Origin: Simiduia agarivorans SA1 = DSM 21679
GTDB taxonomy: Bacteria > Pseudomonadota > Gammaproteobacteria > Pseudomonadales > Cellvibrionaceae
Assembly (NCBI RefSeq): GCF_000305785.2
Contig: NC_018868.3
Coordinates: 3,518,270 to 3,582,269, forward strand
Direction: 5' to 3'
Length of the DNA stretch: 64,000 nucleotides
Positions within the stretch are counted from its first letter, which is position 1. Every line of letters starts with the position of its first letter. This document shows, piece after piece, positions 1 to 8,467 of the stretch. The translations under genes were made by a program, and so were the position numbers. The notes under the pieces were generated by a model. The model was not told where the DNA came from. It made no database searches and was given only the letters and a program-made list of their open reading frames with translations.

Positions 1-861
1 GCGCTGATCTCGGGCTTGTTGTTCAGTCTGGTGTTGCAACACAAAGGCTGGCGGCGTTTTGCCAGCAGCAAAGTGAAGTTTGTATTGCTGCCTTATTGCG
101 TATTCACCCTGCTGTGTACCTGGCTCTATTGGGACTTTACCCGTCAGGCTTCGCCCGAGGCCGAGCCCTTGCCAACCGTTTTGGCCGGGCTCGTCCAGGG
201 CAGTGCGAGTGTGCAGCTTTGGTATATTCCGCTGTTGTTCGGGCTGTTTGTGCTGACGCCTTTATTGGTTTGGTTGCAGCAACGTGGCCCCTGGATGCTG
301 CTGGTCATCGGTGTCCTGCCATTGTGTATCAGCCGCTCTGCGTTTCCCGATCTGCTCAGTTGGCAGACGCTGGTTTATTTTGCGGGTGCCTACGCGTTGG
401 GGATGCTGTGGGGCGCACACTACCTGCGGGTGATCCGTTGGCTGCAGCGCTTTCAGTGGCAATTGCTCGGATTAGTGTTGCTGACGAGTGGCGCGGTGGG
501 GTGGAGTTACTTGCAGGGTCACACCCAGGAGGGATTCTGGTTCTACCGCCAGTCGTTGATTTATGTGCAGAAGCTGGCGGCGGCTGCCTTGTTGTTGGGC
601 TGGCTCGAGTCCCGCGCGCAATCGCTGGTCTGGGCCCGGCGTTTGGGCGATTATGCCTTCGCCATTTTTTTCCTGCATGTGTTGGTGCTGGACCGGTTTT
701 ATTTTGGCGTCTACGACTGGTTGATGACCAATCGTACCGGGCTCACACTGGCGTGGCTGGGCCTGTTTAATCTGGCCTGGACTTTGTTGGGATCGCTCGC
801 ACTGGCCTGGCTGATCCGCACTATCGGTGGGCGCTACTCCCGTATGTTGGTGGGTGTCTGA
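1..861 (+). CDS. Acyltransferase family 3 membrane protein, 3' part
   Basis: The reading frame is open from base 1, so the gene begins upstream of the window; 286 codons are visible. The protein is made almost entirely of hydrophobic helices (about eight) separated by short basic loops. It carries a QLWYIPLLFGLF-type stretch near residue 70, which resembles the conserved WF/Y-x-P helix of acyltransferase_3 (OafA/OpgC-like) enzymes. These integral inner-membrane proteins transfer acyl groups to envelope sugars. The catalytic N-terminal His region lies outside the window, so the family call rests on the helical pattern and that motif. Its 3' end overlaps the convergent DinB-fold gene by 28 bp. 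The substrate cannot be told. Confidence 0.7.
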   Translation, partial: ALISGLLFSLVLQHKGWRRFASSKVKFVLLPYCVFTLLCTWLYWDFTRQASPEAEPLPTVLAGLVQGSASVQLWYIPLLFGLFVLTPLLVWLQQRGPWMLLVIGVLPLCISRSAFPDLLSWQTLVYFAGAYALGMLWGAHYLRVIRWLQRFQWQLLGLVLLTSGAVGWSYLQGHTQEGFWFYRQSLIYVQKLAAAALLLGWLESRAQSLVWARRLGDYAFAIFFLHVLVLDRFYFGVYDWLMTNRTGLTLAWLGLFNLAWTLLGSLALAWLIRTIGGRYSRMLVGV

Positions 862-1367
862 GTGCGCAGCGCCCGGTGTAAAAAGCGGGTGAAGGTATCT
901 TTTGGGCGGCTGTGGCCCAAATCGGCAATCAGCATGCCCACATTGCCCCTGTGATAGGCCCCGTGCAGCAGCAAGTGGGTCAGGATTTGCTCTTTGCTCA
1001 TGCAGCCATCATCGCCGTCGGTGAAGCGAAAACACAGTGTGTGTGTGAGTTCCTCACTTGTGATTGCTTTGACCAGATCCAACAACTGCTGGTCTGATCG
1101 GTGAATGGACTGTGTCAGCGCATCGATGCTTGGCGTGTCCACAGTGTTGTCTGCGGTAAAGGCGTGAGCGCGATCCTGCAGATGCGCGTAAAAAATCTGG
1201 TCCACCACCCAGGTATGATTCATCAGGCGTATTGCCTGGGTATATTTCTCGGGTGCGCGGTCGGGGTTGCATTGCGCCAGCACGCTGAGGATTTCCGCAT
1301 TGGCCCAGGCTTTATAGGCGAAGCTTTGCTCAAGACATTGAACGGATTGAACAGCGGGGAAAGTCAT
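834..1367 (-). CDS. DinB-family putative metal-dependent hydrolase
   Basis: A 177-residue four-helix-bundle protein of the DinB/YfiT superfamily. The expected metal-binding histidines are present: His51 in the MNHTWVVDQ segment, and His135 and His139 in HLLLHGAYHRGN, the characteristic DinB C-terminal motif. Relatives include thiol-dependent transferases (bacillithiol, mycothiol and glutathione S-transferase-like) as well as many of unknown role. It lies 81 bp downstream of hmuV on the same strand, so it could be read through from the heme operon, but nothing ties it functionally to heme. The substrate is unknown. The family assignment is firm because motif spacing and length match. Confidence 0.8.
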   Translation of the reverse strand: MTFPAVQSVQCLEQSFAYKAWANAEILSVLAQCNPDRAPEKYTQAIRLMNHTWVVDQIFYAHLQDRAHAFTADNTVDTPSIDALTQSIHRSDQQLLDLVKAITSEELTHTLCFRFTDGDDGCMSKEQILTHLLLHGAYHRGNVGMLIADLGHSRPKDTFTRFLHRALRTQTPTNIRE

Positions 1368-1448
1368 GGCGCCTCCGGGGAAAACGCCATTCTGACCTGC
1401 CCGGGCGCGATGGCAATCAGCTTGTTGGCTGATATGGCCGGCTCAATC

Positions 1449-2219
1449 CTAAATCAATGCCCGGCCAAACGGGGTGATGGTTTCCTGCGGGAGATACTGC
1501 CAGTGCGCCTCTACCGTCTGTGGGGTCAGCAACTGTTGTGGATCGCCCTGGCCGATGAGTTTGCCCTGGTCTAGCAATACCGCGTGCTGGCAATAGCGCA
1601 GCACCTGATTCAGGTCGTGCAACACGGCCACCACCGCCCACTGCTGTTCTGCCGCCTGCGCGCGCAGCATGGCGAGCAGGTGATGTTGCTGACCCAAATC
1701 CTGGGCGGAGGTGGGCTCATCCAACAATAACAGTGCCGATGCCTGCCCGGCGGCTGACGTTGACTCGGAAAGCTGCAGCAGCACACGCGCCAATTGCACC
1801 CGCTGTTTTTCACCGCCCGACAAGCGCGGGTAAGGTTGATGCGCGAGCGGGAGGCAGTGGCATTGATCCATGATTGCCTCGATTCGCGCGTTGAGTTCGG
1901 TGCGTGCGCAAGCCAGGGGGGTTGCCCCCAGCGCCACCACTTCGCGCGCGGTAAACGGGAATGCCAGGCTGGAAGCTTGTGGCAATACGCCCACACGGCG
2001 GGCGCGGGCAACGCCTTTCAGCTCCGACAATGAGTGGTCGTTAAACCTGATCTCGCCGCGGTAGCGTTGATCGCCGGCGAGGCACTTCAACAAGGTGGAT
2101 TTACCCGCGCCGTTGGCACCTAATAAGGCAGTGATTTTGCCAGCGGGAAAATCCGCGCTCACCTGTTCGAGTAACGCGCCGGATGCGGATGGCACGGTGA
2201 TATTGTGGGCCTGCAACAT
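1449..2219 (-). CDS. hmuV: Hemin ABC transporter ATP-binding protein
   Basis: A 256-residue ABC ATPase that powers heme import through HmuU. Visible elements are Walker A GANGAGKST (34-42), the Q-loop LPQ (79-81), the signature LSGGEKQRVQLARVL (133-147), Walker B LLLLDEPT (163-170) and the H-loop VLHDLN near residue 200. Length and organisation match HmuV/BtuD-type ATPases of iron-complex importers. The start codon shares one base with the hmuU stop (TGATG), so translation is probably coupled. It is the last gene of the six-gene tonB-exbB-exbD-hmuTUV run. The assignment to heme rather than cobalamin or siderophore rests on the neighbours (heme receptor, HutX, HutZ). Confidence 0.93.
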   Translation of the reverse strand: MLQAHNITVPSASGALLEQVSADFPAGKITALLGANGAGKSTLLKCLAGDQRYRGEIRFNDHSLSELKGVARARRVGVLPQASSLAFPFTAREVVALGATPLACARTELNARIEAIMDQCHCLPLAHQPYPRLSGGEKQRVQLARVLLQLSESTSAAGQASALLLLDEPTSAQDLGQQHHLLAMLRAQAAEQQWAVVAVLHDLNQVLRYCQHAVLLDQGKLIGQGDPQQLLTPQTVEAHWQYLPQETITPFGRALI

Positions 2220-3241
2220 CAGCTGTAATCCCTCCGGCTTTGCAGCAATAAAAACAAAAAGAAGGGCGCTCCAATGAGTGCCGTCAACAGGCCCACCGGC
2301 AACTCGGCGGGTGCCACCAGCGTGCGTGCCATCAGGTCGGCAAGCGCTAACAACAGGGCACCGAGCAGGGCGGAGAGGGGCAGCAGTTGCTGGTGGTTGG
2401 GGCCGGCCAGCAGGCGCACCAGGTGCGGCACCACCAGCCCCACAAACCCGATGATGCCGGTATAGGCCACGCTAACACCCACACCGAGTGCGGTGGCGGC
2501 AATCAGGCGGCGCTTGAGCCGTTCCACATCAATGCCCAGATGACGGGCCTCGGCTTCGCCCAGCAGCAGGGCGTTAAGTGCGTTGGCCTGACGTTGGAAA
2601 TACACCAACAGCGACACCGTGAGACCGGCAATCAGCCACAGGTTCAGCTGACCCGCGCCGGACAGGTTGCCCATCTGCCAGAGGCTCAACGCCCGCAGCT
2701 GCTGGTCATCGGCGAAGTACGATAAAAACCCCATGGCGGCGCCGGCAAAGGCGGCGATGGCCACGCCGGCCAGCAGCAACACAAACACCGAGGTGCCGGT
2801 GCGGGTTTGCGAGAGCGTATAGATCAGCCAGGTGGTGCCCAGCCCGCCGACAAAGGCGCCAGTGGACACCCAGTGAAAATGCGCGAGACCCGCGCCCAAC
2901 ACAATGGCCACCGCCGCACCGAGGGCGGCGCCGGCGCTGACGCCAATAATGCCGGGGTCCGCCAATGGGTTGCGGAACAACCCCTGCATCACCGCGCCAC
3001 ATTGCGCCAGAAGAGCGCCGGTGAACAGCGCCAGCAACAGGCGCGGCAAGCGCAGTTCCAGCACCACCGTGCGCTCAACCTCGGATAGCTGCGACCAGCC
3101 GCTGCCCAACACGGCATCGGCCAGCGACAAAAACGCCTGCCCGGGCGCCAACGCCAGGGCGCCCATGGCCATGGACGCGCCGGCGCAGAGCAGGATCAGC
3201 AGCCACAGGCCGTGGTGCAAGTAAGCGAAGGGAATGCGCAT
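2219..3241 (-). CDS. hmuU: Hemin ABC transporter permease
   Basis: A 340-residue FecCD-family permease with about ten hydrophobic segments. It contains the family's characteristic LRLPRLLLALFTGALLA stretch near residue 70, the GISAGAALGAA-like loop, and a C-terminal GFVGLVVPHLVRLLAGPNH segment that corresponds to the coupling helix contacting the ATPase. It forms the inner-membrane channel that takes heme from the periplasmic HmuT and delivers it to the cytosol, driven by HmuV. It shares a single base with the upstream hmuT stop and with the downstream hmuV start, so the three importer genes are a compact translational unit. Confidence 0.93.
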   Translation of the reverse strand: MRIPFAYLHHGLWLLILLCAGASMAMGALALAPGQAFLSLADAVLGSGWSQLSEVERTVVLELRLPRLLLALFTGALLAQCGAVMQGLFRNPLADPGIIGVSAGAALGAAVAIVLGAGLAHFHWVSTGAFVGGLGTTWLIYTLSQTRTGTSVFVLLLAGVAIAAFAGAAMGFLSYFADDQQLRALSLWQMGNLSGAGQLNLWLIAGLTVSLLVYFQRQANALNALLLGEAEARHLGIDVERLKRRLIAATALGVGVSVAYTGIIGFVGLVVPHLVRLLAGPNHQQLLPLSALLGALLLALADLMARTLVAPAELPVGLLTALIGAPFFLFLLLQSRRDYS

Positions 3242-4086
3242 CAGTCGGCGAGCAGTTGCCGGTGAATCTGCTCGGCTTGTGCCACCGCGGCCAGGCTCAG
3301 GCCGGCCACCAGGGCACTGGCATCGACCCGCAGTAACCGCTGCTGTTTGCCTGCGGGCGTGTGTGCCAGCAGGGGATGCTGTGCCAGCAGCGCGTCAAAG
3401 CTGGCCTGGTCGCCACTGGCGATGAGCAGGGTGGTGGGCTCAAGGGCCAACAGGGACTCATCGCTCAGGGTCTGGTAGTTGGTGTGGCTGGCGGCGTTTT
3501 GCGCGCCCATGAGCTCAATGAAAGCCTGGCCGCCGCTGCCTTGGCCGGCCACCCGCAATTTACTGGCATCCATCGCCAACAGGAACACCATGCGTTCCTG
3601 ATCGAGCGGTGTCTGGGTAAGGCGTTGCAGTTGTTGTTGCAGTTTTGCCAATAAAGCCGCCGGGTCGGCGCTGACCGCCTGGCCCAGCCGTTGGATGTTG
3701 TCTGCCAGCTGGGCGGCGGTGGTGGGCGATGGCAATTGCAGGGTCGGAATCCTGGCCTGTTGCAGCGCCGTGACCACCACCGGTGGTCCCATGTGGTCAC
3801 TGCCCACCACCAGATCCGGCTGCAGGCTCAACAGCCCCTCAGCGGACAGGTTGCGATGATAGCCCACGCGCGCCACCCCGGGCCGGGGCGGCTGGCTGGT
3901 CACATCCACCGCAACGATGTGTGGACCCAGCCCCATGGCGACCAGCAGTTCGGTGGCTGCGGCATCGGTGGAGACAATGCGTTCCGCCGCGCCCACAAAC
4001 GGCGCGCTGGAAAGGAGGGCGAACAGGGTTACCACGGCGCAGGCAAAAGGTGCGCGCCGGCGAAACAGAATAGGTCGAAGGAACAT
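3241..4086 (-). CDS. hmuT: Periplasmic hemin-binding protein
   Basis: A 281-residue TroA/BtuF-like (cluster A) binding protein. It has an N-terminal signal peptide (basic start, hydrophobic core, cleavage probably after VGA near residue 33), then the ERIVSTDAAATELLVAMGLG segment typical of HmuT/ChuT/PhuT proteins and a LLSLQPDLVVGSDHMGPP lobe-1 motif. It would capture heme delivered by the outer-membrane receptor and hand it to HmuU. The start lies 4 bp after the exbD stop. The C-terminal half is rich in Gln, Leu and Ala, as in other members. Confidence is high from domain and context together. Confidence 0.92.
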   Translation of the reverse strand: MFLRPILFRRRAPFACAVVTLFALLSSAPFVGAAERIVSTDAAATELLVAMGLGPHIVAVDVTSQPPRPGVARVGYHRNLSAEGLLSLQPDLVVGSDHMGPPVVVTALQQARIPTLQLPSPTTAAQLADNIQRLGQAVSADPAALLAKLQQQLQRLTQTPLDQERMVFLLAMDASKLRVAGQGSGGQAFIELMGAQNAASHTNYQTLSDESLLALEPTTLLIASGDQASFDALLAQHPLLAHTPAGKQQRLLRVDASALVAGLSLAAVAQAEQIHRQLLAD

Positions 4087-4090
4087 GGCG

Positions 4091-4531
4091 TCAGGCCTCT
4101 GGGGTCATCAGTAGTTGGGTATTGGTGATCTGCTGGCTGTGCAGGTGAGCGAGCAAACGGATCAACGCTTCAGCGGGCGCGGTTTTTGCCGGTTGGATCT
4201 GTACTTGCGCGTCGGGCGTTGCGATCAAGGCTTGTTCAAGCGCACGCTGCAGGGCAGGCCAGTCCAGCGGGCGTTGATCCTCCAGTTGGTAGTGCGGGGC
4301 TTGTTCATGCACCGCAACCCGGATGACGTGGGGCTCGGCCACTGCCGTCTGGCCTTGTTCCACACTCGGCAGCGAAACCGGCAGCTGCAATACGCGGGCA
4401 TTGGCCGTCAGTAACAGGAAGGCCACCACCAGAAACACAATGTCGAGCAGGGGAGTCAGCTCCAGGCCATCGTCGCTGTCGGCGGTGTAGGCGTGGGCCC
4501 GCAAGGGTGCGGTTAAACGCAGGGGGCTCAC
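4091..4531 (-). CDS. exbD: Biopolymer transport protein ExbD/TolR family
   Basis: A 146-residue protein with the ExbD layout: a short cytoplasmic N-terminus, one transmembrane helix at about residues 26-45 (LTPLLDIVFLVVAFLLLTAN, which carries the conserved proton-conducting Asp), and a periplasmic domain ending in a beta-rich segment. It energises TonB together with ExbB using the proton gradient. Its start overlaps the exbB stop by 4 bp and its stop lies 4 bp before hmuT. A dedicated TonB system inside a heme locus is a known arrangement in gammaproteobacteria. Confidence 0.92.
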   Translation of the reverse strand: MSPLRLTAPLRAHAYTADSDDGLELTPLLDIVFLVVAFLLLTANARVLQLPVSLPSVEQGQTAVAEPHVIRVAVHEQAPHYQLEDQRPLDWPALQRALEQALIATPDAQVQIQPAKTAPAEALIRLLAHLHSQQITNTQLLMTPEA

Positions 4532-5106
4532 AGGCTGTCCGCTCCGGATTTGGCCAGGCCCTGGCCCGCCACTAACTCACTGGCGCGTTGCTCTCTGACC
4601 AGGTGCCAACCGGCGCTGTGCGCGGCGTGCTGAATCTGTTGCCCGGCCCAGTGTCTGAGCGCGTGATAGCCGCACAGGGCGGGCAGGGCAATGGCGAGCC
4701 CCGCCACCGTGGTGCCCATGGCAAAGCTCAGACCATCGGCCAGCTGGGCCGGGTGGATGGCGCCCTGCTGGCTGGCGAGTGCTGAAAAACTCTGCATCAG
4801 GCCCATGACCGTGCCCAGCAGGCCCACCAGCGGTGCCGCCAGCGCCACGATGTGCACAGTTTTCAGGCCGCGGGTCAAGCGCTGGTGTTGCTCGCTCAGC
4901 CAAAGCTGGAGTGCCGCTTCGCGTTCGCCTTCGCCGTAGTGGGCGAGCAGCTGGGTGGTGCCGTGCGCCAGCCGGTGCGAGCACTGGTTGACCGTTAAGG
5001 TGATCAGGCGCTCAAGCAATAGCAGGCCGGTTATCAGGGCCAGGGCCAATAGTGGCCAGGTAAAACTGCCGAGAGAATCGATCAGGGTGTGGGCGGTAGG
5101 GTGCAT
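4528..5106 (-). CDS. exbB: Biopolymer transport protein ExbB/TolQ family
   Basis: The start is placed at the ATG at 5106-5104, giving 192 residues beginning MHPTAHTLIDSLGSF. A longer frame up to 5196 would run back into tonB and adds an Arg/Pro-rich tail with no family resemblance. The product has the three-helix MotA/TolQ/ExbB fold: helix 1 near the N-terminus, and a PLVGLLGTVMGLMQSFSAL loop-helix followed by GLSFAMGTTVAGLAIALPAL, the conserved pore-lining pair. It works with ExbD to drive TonB. It starts 8 bp after the tonB stop and overlaps exbD by 4 bp. Confidence 0.92.
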   Translation of the reverse strand: MHPTAHTLIDSLGSFTWPLLALALITGLLLLERLITLTVNQCSHRLAHGTTQLLAHYGEGEREAALQLWLSEQHQRLTRGLKTVHIVALAAPLVGLLGTVMGLMQSFSALASQQGAIHPAQLADGLSFAMGTTVAGLAIALPALCGYHALRHWAGQQIQHAAHSAGWHLVREQRASELVAGQGLAKSGADSL

Positions 5107-5114
5107 GGGATGAC

Positions 5115-5813
5115 TCAGTTCAGTGAAAATTCCACCGGGATATGCACCCGGCTGGCCAGCGCCTGGCCGTCGACCCGGTAGGGCAGGAAGCGCCATTGAC
5201 TCACGGCCTCCAATGCCGCCTGGTCGAGTGCGGAAACGCCCGAGCTGGCTAACAGCGATAAATCATCGGGACTGCCGTTGGCATCGAGGGTTACCGCCAG
5301 CCAGACAGTGCCGGTCTGGCCGCGGCGGCGGGCCAGCATGGGGTAGCGGGGCGGTTGCGGCGGTTCGGCGAACAGCGGGGTGTCCATCAGCGGTAATTCG
5401 TTCGGGCCATTGTGCAATGGCTGCTGGACCGGTGCCGCGGGTGCTGCCTGTGCATCGGGCGCTGAGTCCTGGATGGTGTCTTCAGGCGCGGGTTCTGCCC
5501 GGGCCGGTTGCGCCAGCGCCGGCTGGGGGGCTGGCAAGGGCTCGGCGACGGGTTCGGGTTTTGCCGGCACAGGTGCCGGCGTAATAACTTCTTTTGCAGG
5601 CGCCGGCTTTGCAGGCGCCAGTGGCCGTGACTGCTGGACAAACGCCAGCGTCAGTGATGCCAGTGGCGCGGCGCTGGAGGAGGCCAGGGTGAGCGGCGAC
5701 GACGGATGCCATTGTGGCAGCAGCAACATTGCACCCACGCACAATGCCAATGCGGCGCGCTGGTGGCGGCTGCATTCCCAGGTATTGAGCGAGTGTGTGG
5801 TAGACAGTGGCAT
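5115..5813 (-). CDS. tonB: TonB energy-transducing protein of the heme locus
   Basis: A 232-residue protein with a single N-terminal membrane anchor (about residues 20-38), a long periplasmic Pro/Ala-rich spacer (about 70-130, with repeated PAP/PEP units) and a C-terminal TonB domain from about residue 150 (MLARRRGQTGTVWLAVTLDA and QAALEAVSQWRFLPYR). It would span the periplasm and transmit ExbB/ExbD energy to the heme receptor. It is the first gene of the leftward operon, with a predicted promoter at 5846-5874 that overlaps the Fur-like palindrome. Confidence 0.92.
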   Translation of the reverse strand: MPLSTTHSLNTWECSRHQRAALALCVGAMLLLPQWHPSSPLTLASSSAAPLASLTLAFVQQSRPLAPAKPAPAKEVITPAPVPAKPEPVAEPLPAPQPALAQPARAEPAPEDTIQDSAPDAQAAPAAPVQQPLHNGPNELPLMDTPLFAEPPQPPRYPMLARRRGQTGTVWLAVTLDANGSPDDLSLLASSGVSALDQAALEAVSQWRFLPYRVDGQALASRVHIPVEFSLN

Positions 5814-5845
5814 GGATGTCGGGGTGGTTGTTTTAGTGTTTTACC

Positions 5846-5874
5846 AGTATGCACAGACAAGATGTTAATGTAAA
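5846..5874 (-). promoter_or_regulatory. Predicted sigma-70 promoter for the tonB-exbBD-hmuTUV operon
   Basis: On the minus strand there is a -35 TTTACA (5874-5869) and a -10 CATACT (5851-5846) with exactly 17 bases between them. The -10 ends 33 bp before the tonB start codon. The -35 box lies inside the left arm of the palindrome at 5868-5896, as expected for an operator that blocks polymerase binding. This is a prediction by eye. Confidence 0.55.
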
Positions 5875-5896
5875 TGATAATGACTCGTATTTACAT
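5868..5896. promoter_or_regulatory. Fur-like palindromic operator between divergent heme operons
   Basis: The arms ATGTAAAT (5868-5875) and ATTTACAT (5889-5896) are perfect inverted repeats around a 13-bp centre that contains GATAATGAC. The AT-rich sequence and the GATAAT core resemble a Fur box. Position supports this: the site is midway between divergent heme uptake operons and overlaps the -35 elements of both predicted promoters. Fur binding is inferred. Confidence 0.65.
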
Positions 5897-5918
5897 ATTT
5901 AAAAGGCGTCGTTAGAAT
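5890..5918 (+). promoter_or_regulatory. Predicted sigma-70 promoter for the heme receptor-hutX-hutZ operon
   Basis: A -35 TTTACA (5890-5895) and a -10 TAGAAT (5913-5918) are separated by 17 bases. The -35 lies in the right arm of the Fur-like palindrome and mirrors the leftward promoter, so one bound repressor could close both. This leaves a 5' untranslated leader of roughly 125 nt before the ATG at 6049. The leader contains a possible AGCCCC/GGGGCT stem but no element I recognise. Confidence 0.55.
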
Positions 5919-6048
5919 GGCGCCCTCGCTCAGCCAGCCGTACCGGTCAGCCATGCGCATTTGAAAGCCCCAGCCGCACAAGCAGCAATGCGGGGCTGCA
6001 ACACTGACTGATCAATGACCCGGCGTGGTGCCGGGCGCGGAGCTGACC

Positions 6049-8070
6049 ATGTACCGACACCTTTCCCGGGGCCTCGTGCCCGCCTCCCTGTTTTCTACGC
6101 TGGCCTTGTCGGCGAGTCTTGCGCAGGCCGAACAACAGACGTTTGAACTGCAATCGGTGGTGGTCAGCGCAACGCGGGTCAATCAAAACCAGGTCGAGGC
6201 CAACCGCTCGCTCGCGGTGGTGACCCGCGAACAACTGGATATCAAGCAACCGCAAACCGTGGCGGAAGCGCTGCAGGCGGAGCCGAATATCGAAATCAAT
6301 GGCGGGCCGCGTGCTTTCAACCAGCAAGTCAACATCCGGGGCCTGAGCGGCAACAAAGTGCTGCAAACCGTCGACGGCGTGCAGCAGCGGTTTGAGTCCG
6401 GTCACCGACCCAGCTACTTCTTGGATCCGGTGCTGATTCAGCAAGTGGAAGTCATCAAGGGGCCGGCCTCCAGTTTGTGGGGCAGTGGCGCGGTGGGCGG
6501 TGTGGTCGCCATGCAGACTATCAGTGCGTCGGACCTGCTGGCGCCAAATGCAAACTTTGGCGGGCTGGTGAAGACCGGCTACACCGACAACAACGCCCAC
6601 AGCGCCTCCACGCTGGCGCTGGCTGGCCGCTCCGGCAGCGTGGACTGGCTTGCCAGCGGTTATTACCGCGACGGTGATGACCTGGAAATGGGCAACGGCG
6701 AAACGTTGCTTGGTTCCAAAACCCGGGACTTTGGCGGCATGCTGAAAATGGATTGGGCGCTGGCAGACAACCAGCTGTTAACCGCACAAATCCGCGAAGC
6801 CCAGGCCGTGGGGCAGGTGCCATCAAATGGCTCTGCCGACAGTAACGGCAGCAGCAATTTTGATATCAATCGCGAACAAACCGTGCGCAATGCGCAGTTG
6901 AACTATGCCTGGGATGCCGATGCGGATTGGCTCAATCTGCAGGCGTCTGTTTACCTGAATGATGTGACCATGGATGAAAGCCGCGTCAGCGACGGCCGGG
7001 CCGACAGCACCGAAAGCCGGACCGTGGGCTTTAACCTGTTGAATCAATCCAACACGGGCGCGGTGGAATGGTTGTATGGCGTGGACGGCTACCGCGAATC
7101 CTTTTCCGCCAGCCGCAGTGGCGATAACCGGCCAACACCGCCGGATGCGGAAAACGATGTGGTGGGTGCGTTTGTCAGTGCCGGCATTCCGCTGACTGAA
7201 TCCTGGCAACTGGAACTGGGTGCGCGTTACGACCGCTTTGCCACCCGCGCCGACAATCTGGCGCAGGATCGCTCCGACAGCGCCACGTCACCCACGGCGG
7301 CGATCACCTGGAAAGCCACCGATTGGTTGCGCATGAGTTTGCGTCACGACCAGGCGTTCCGCGCGCCGGGTTCGGAAGAGCTGTACACCACCGGCTTTCA
7401 CTTTTGCATGTTCCCCGGTTTCTGTAATGCCTTTGTGCCCAACCCCGGGTTGAAAGCGGAAACCGCGGCCAATACCGAATTGCTGGCGCAACTGGGCTTC
7501 GACAATGTCTGGGGAGAGGATTACCTGACGCTGGAAGCCTCGCTGTTTAACAATCGGGTGGATGATTTTATTGAGCAGATAGTGGTGGGCCCGAGCTTTG
7601 GTCCGGTGATGGACCCGGGTTACACCACCTGGGTGAACGTGGATAAAGCCACCATCAAGGGTTTTGAACTCACCGCAGAATACTTGCGCGCCAACTGGAA
7701 CCTGAAGCTCGGCTACGGCCAGACCCGCGGTACCGATGACAACACCGGCGAAGACCTCACCGGCATTCCCGCCGATAAATGGACGCTCGACGGCGCCTAC
7801 CAGTTTTCCGGCACCGGCGTTAAAACCGGTGTGCGGTTGATGGCGGTGAACGAACAATCGCGCACGGATTACGCGGCAAACAGCACCGGCCAGACCTACG
7901 ACGGCTACACCATCGTCGATGTTTATGCCCAGTGGCAACCGGCGTCGTTGAACGGTTTACAAGTGGATCTGGCACTGAACAACCTGACCGATGCCTACTA
8001 CCGCCGGGCCTGGTCTGAACTGTACGAACAAGGCCGCGCCATTACGTTGAGCGCCCACTATCGCTTCTGA
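6049..8070 (+). CDS. TonB-dependent heme/hemoglobin receptor
   Basis: A 673-residue outer-membrane receptor. I chose the ATG at 6049 (GGAG six bases upstream, followed by a good signal peptide ending ALSASLAQA) over a GTG at 6025. The N-terminal plug (about 35-150) starts with a TonB-box-like ELQSVVVSATR, and the rest is a beta-barrel ending in Phe (LSAHYRF). The heme-receptor signature is visible: a FRAP box at residue 437, a His at 451, then an NP(G)L box at 465. This is the arrangement in HemR/HmuR in which the His between the boxes helps take heme. It is the first gene of a rightward operon with hutX and hutZ. Confidence 0.9.
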   Translation: MYRHLSRGLVPASLFSTLALSASLAQAEQQTFELQSVVVSATRVNQNQVEANRSLAVVTREQLDIKQPQTVAEALQAEPNIEINGGPRAFNQQVNIRGLSGNKVLQTVDGVQQRFESGHRPSYFLDPVLIQQVEVIKGPASSLWGSGAVGGVVAMQTISASDLLAPNANFGGLVKTGYTDNNAHSASTLALAGRSGSVDWLASGYYRDGDDLEMGNGETLLGSKTRDFGGMLKMDWALADNQLLTAQIREAQAVGQVPSNGSADSNGSSNFDINREQTVRNAQLNYAWDADADWLNLQASVYLNDVTMDESRVSDGRADSTESRTVGFNLLNQSNTGAVEWLYGVDGYRESFSASRSGDNRPTPPDAENDVVGAFVSAGIPLTESWQLELGARYDRFATRADNLAQDRSDSATSPTAAITWKATDWLRMSLRHDQAFRAPGSEELYTTGFHFCMFPGFCNAFVPNPGLKAETAANTELLAQLGFDNVWGEDYLTLEASLFNNRVDDFIEQIVVGPSFGPVMDPGYTTWVNVDKATIKGFELTAEYLRANWNLKLGYGQTRGTDDNTGEDLTGIPADKWTLDGAYQFSGTGVKTGVRLMAVNEQSRTDYAANSTGQTYDGYTIVDVYAQWQPASLNGLQVDLALNNLTDAYYRRAWSELYEQGRAITLSAHYRF

Positions 8071-8077
8071 GGTATCT

Positions 8078-8467
8078 ATGCAAACAATCCATACGCTGAA
8101 CGCCCTGCCAGGCGTTCAGGCTGAAACGGTTCTGCGGGCCTTGCCCTCATGGGGACCGGTCACCACCATCGTGCTGCACGGTGGCTCGGTGTTTGAATTT
8201 AAAGGCCCGTTTCCGGACGGCTTTGTGGCGGAGGGATTTTATAACCTGAAGGGTGAAACCGGCTTTGAAGGTCATCTGAATTTATCAAAAATCGACCACA
8301 TCGCGTTTCAGGATAAATTGCACCGCGGGCGCCAGTCGCTTGCCTTGGTGTTTAACGATGCCAGTGGCGCGCCGGTCTTTAAAGTGTTTGTCGGGCGCGA
8401 CAGCGAGGGCGAACTGATCGGCTCGCAGGTGAACGAATTTCGTCAATTACAGGAAGGTGTGTTATGA
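8078..8467 (+). CDS. hutX: HutX/HuvX-family heme utilisation carrier protein
   Basis: A 129-residue protein of the HutX/HuvX/ShuX group, cytosolic proteins that carry heme to the HutZ/HugZ oxygenase. The fold signature is visible: GPVTTIVLHGGSVFEFKGPFP, then GFYNLKGETGFEGHLNLSKI and a C-terminal VFKVFVGRDSEGEL strand. From memory, typical HutX proteins are about 165 residues, so this one is short, mostly at the N-terminus. It starts 7 bp after the receptor stop, and its stop overlaps the hutZ start by 4 bp. Confidence 0.82.
   Translation: MQTIHTLNALPGVQAETVLRALPSWGPVTTIVLHGGSVFEFKGPFPDGFVAEGFYNLKGETGFEGHLNLSKIDHIAFQDKLHRGRQSLALVFNDASGAPVFKVFVGRDSEGELIGSQVNEFRQLQEGVL

Noticed and set aside
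5107..5196. N-terminal extension of exbB
   Set aside because: The extra 30 codons overlap tonB, are Arg/Pro rich and are absent from the family layout; the ATG at 5106 fits the protein.
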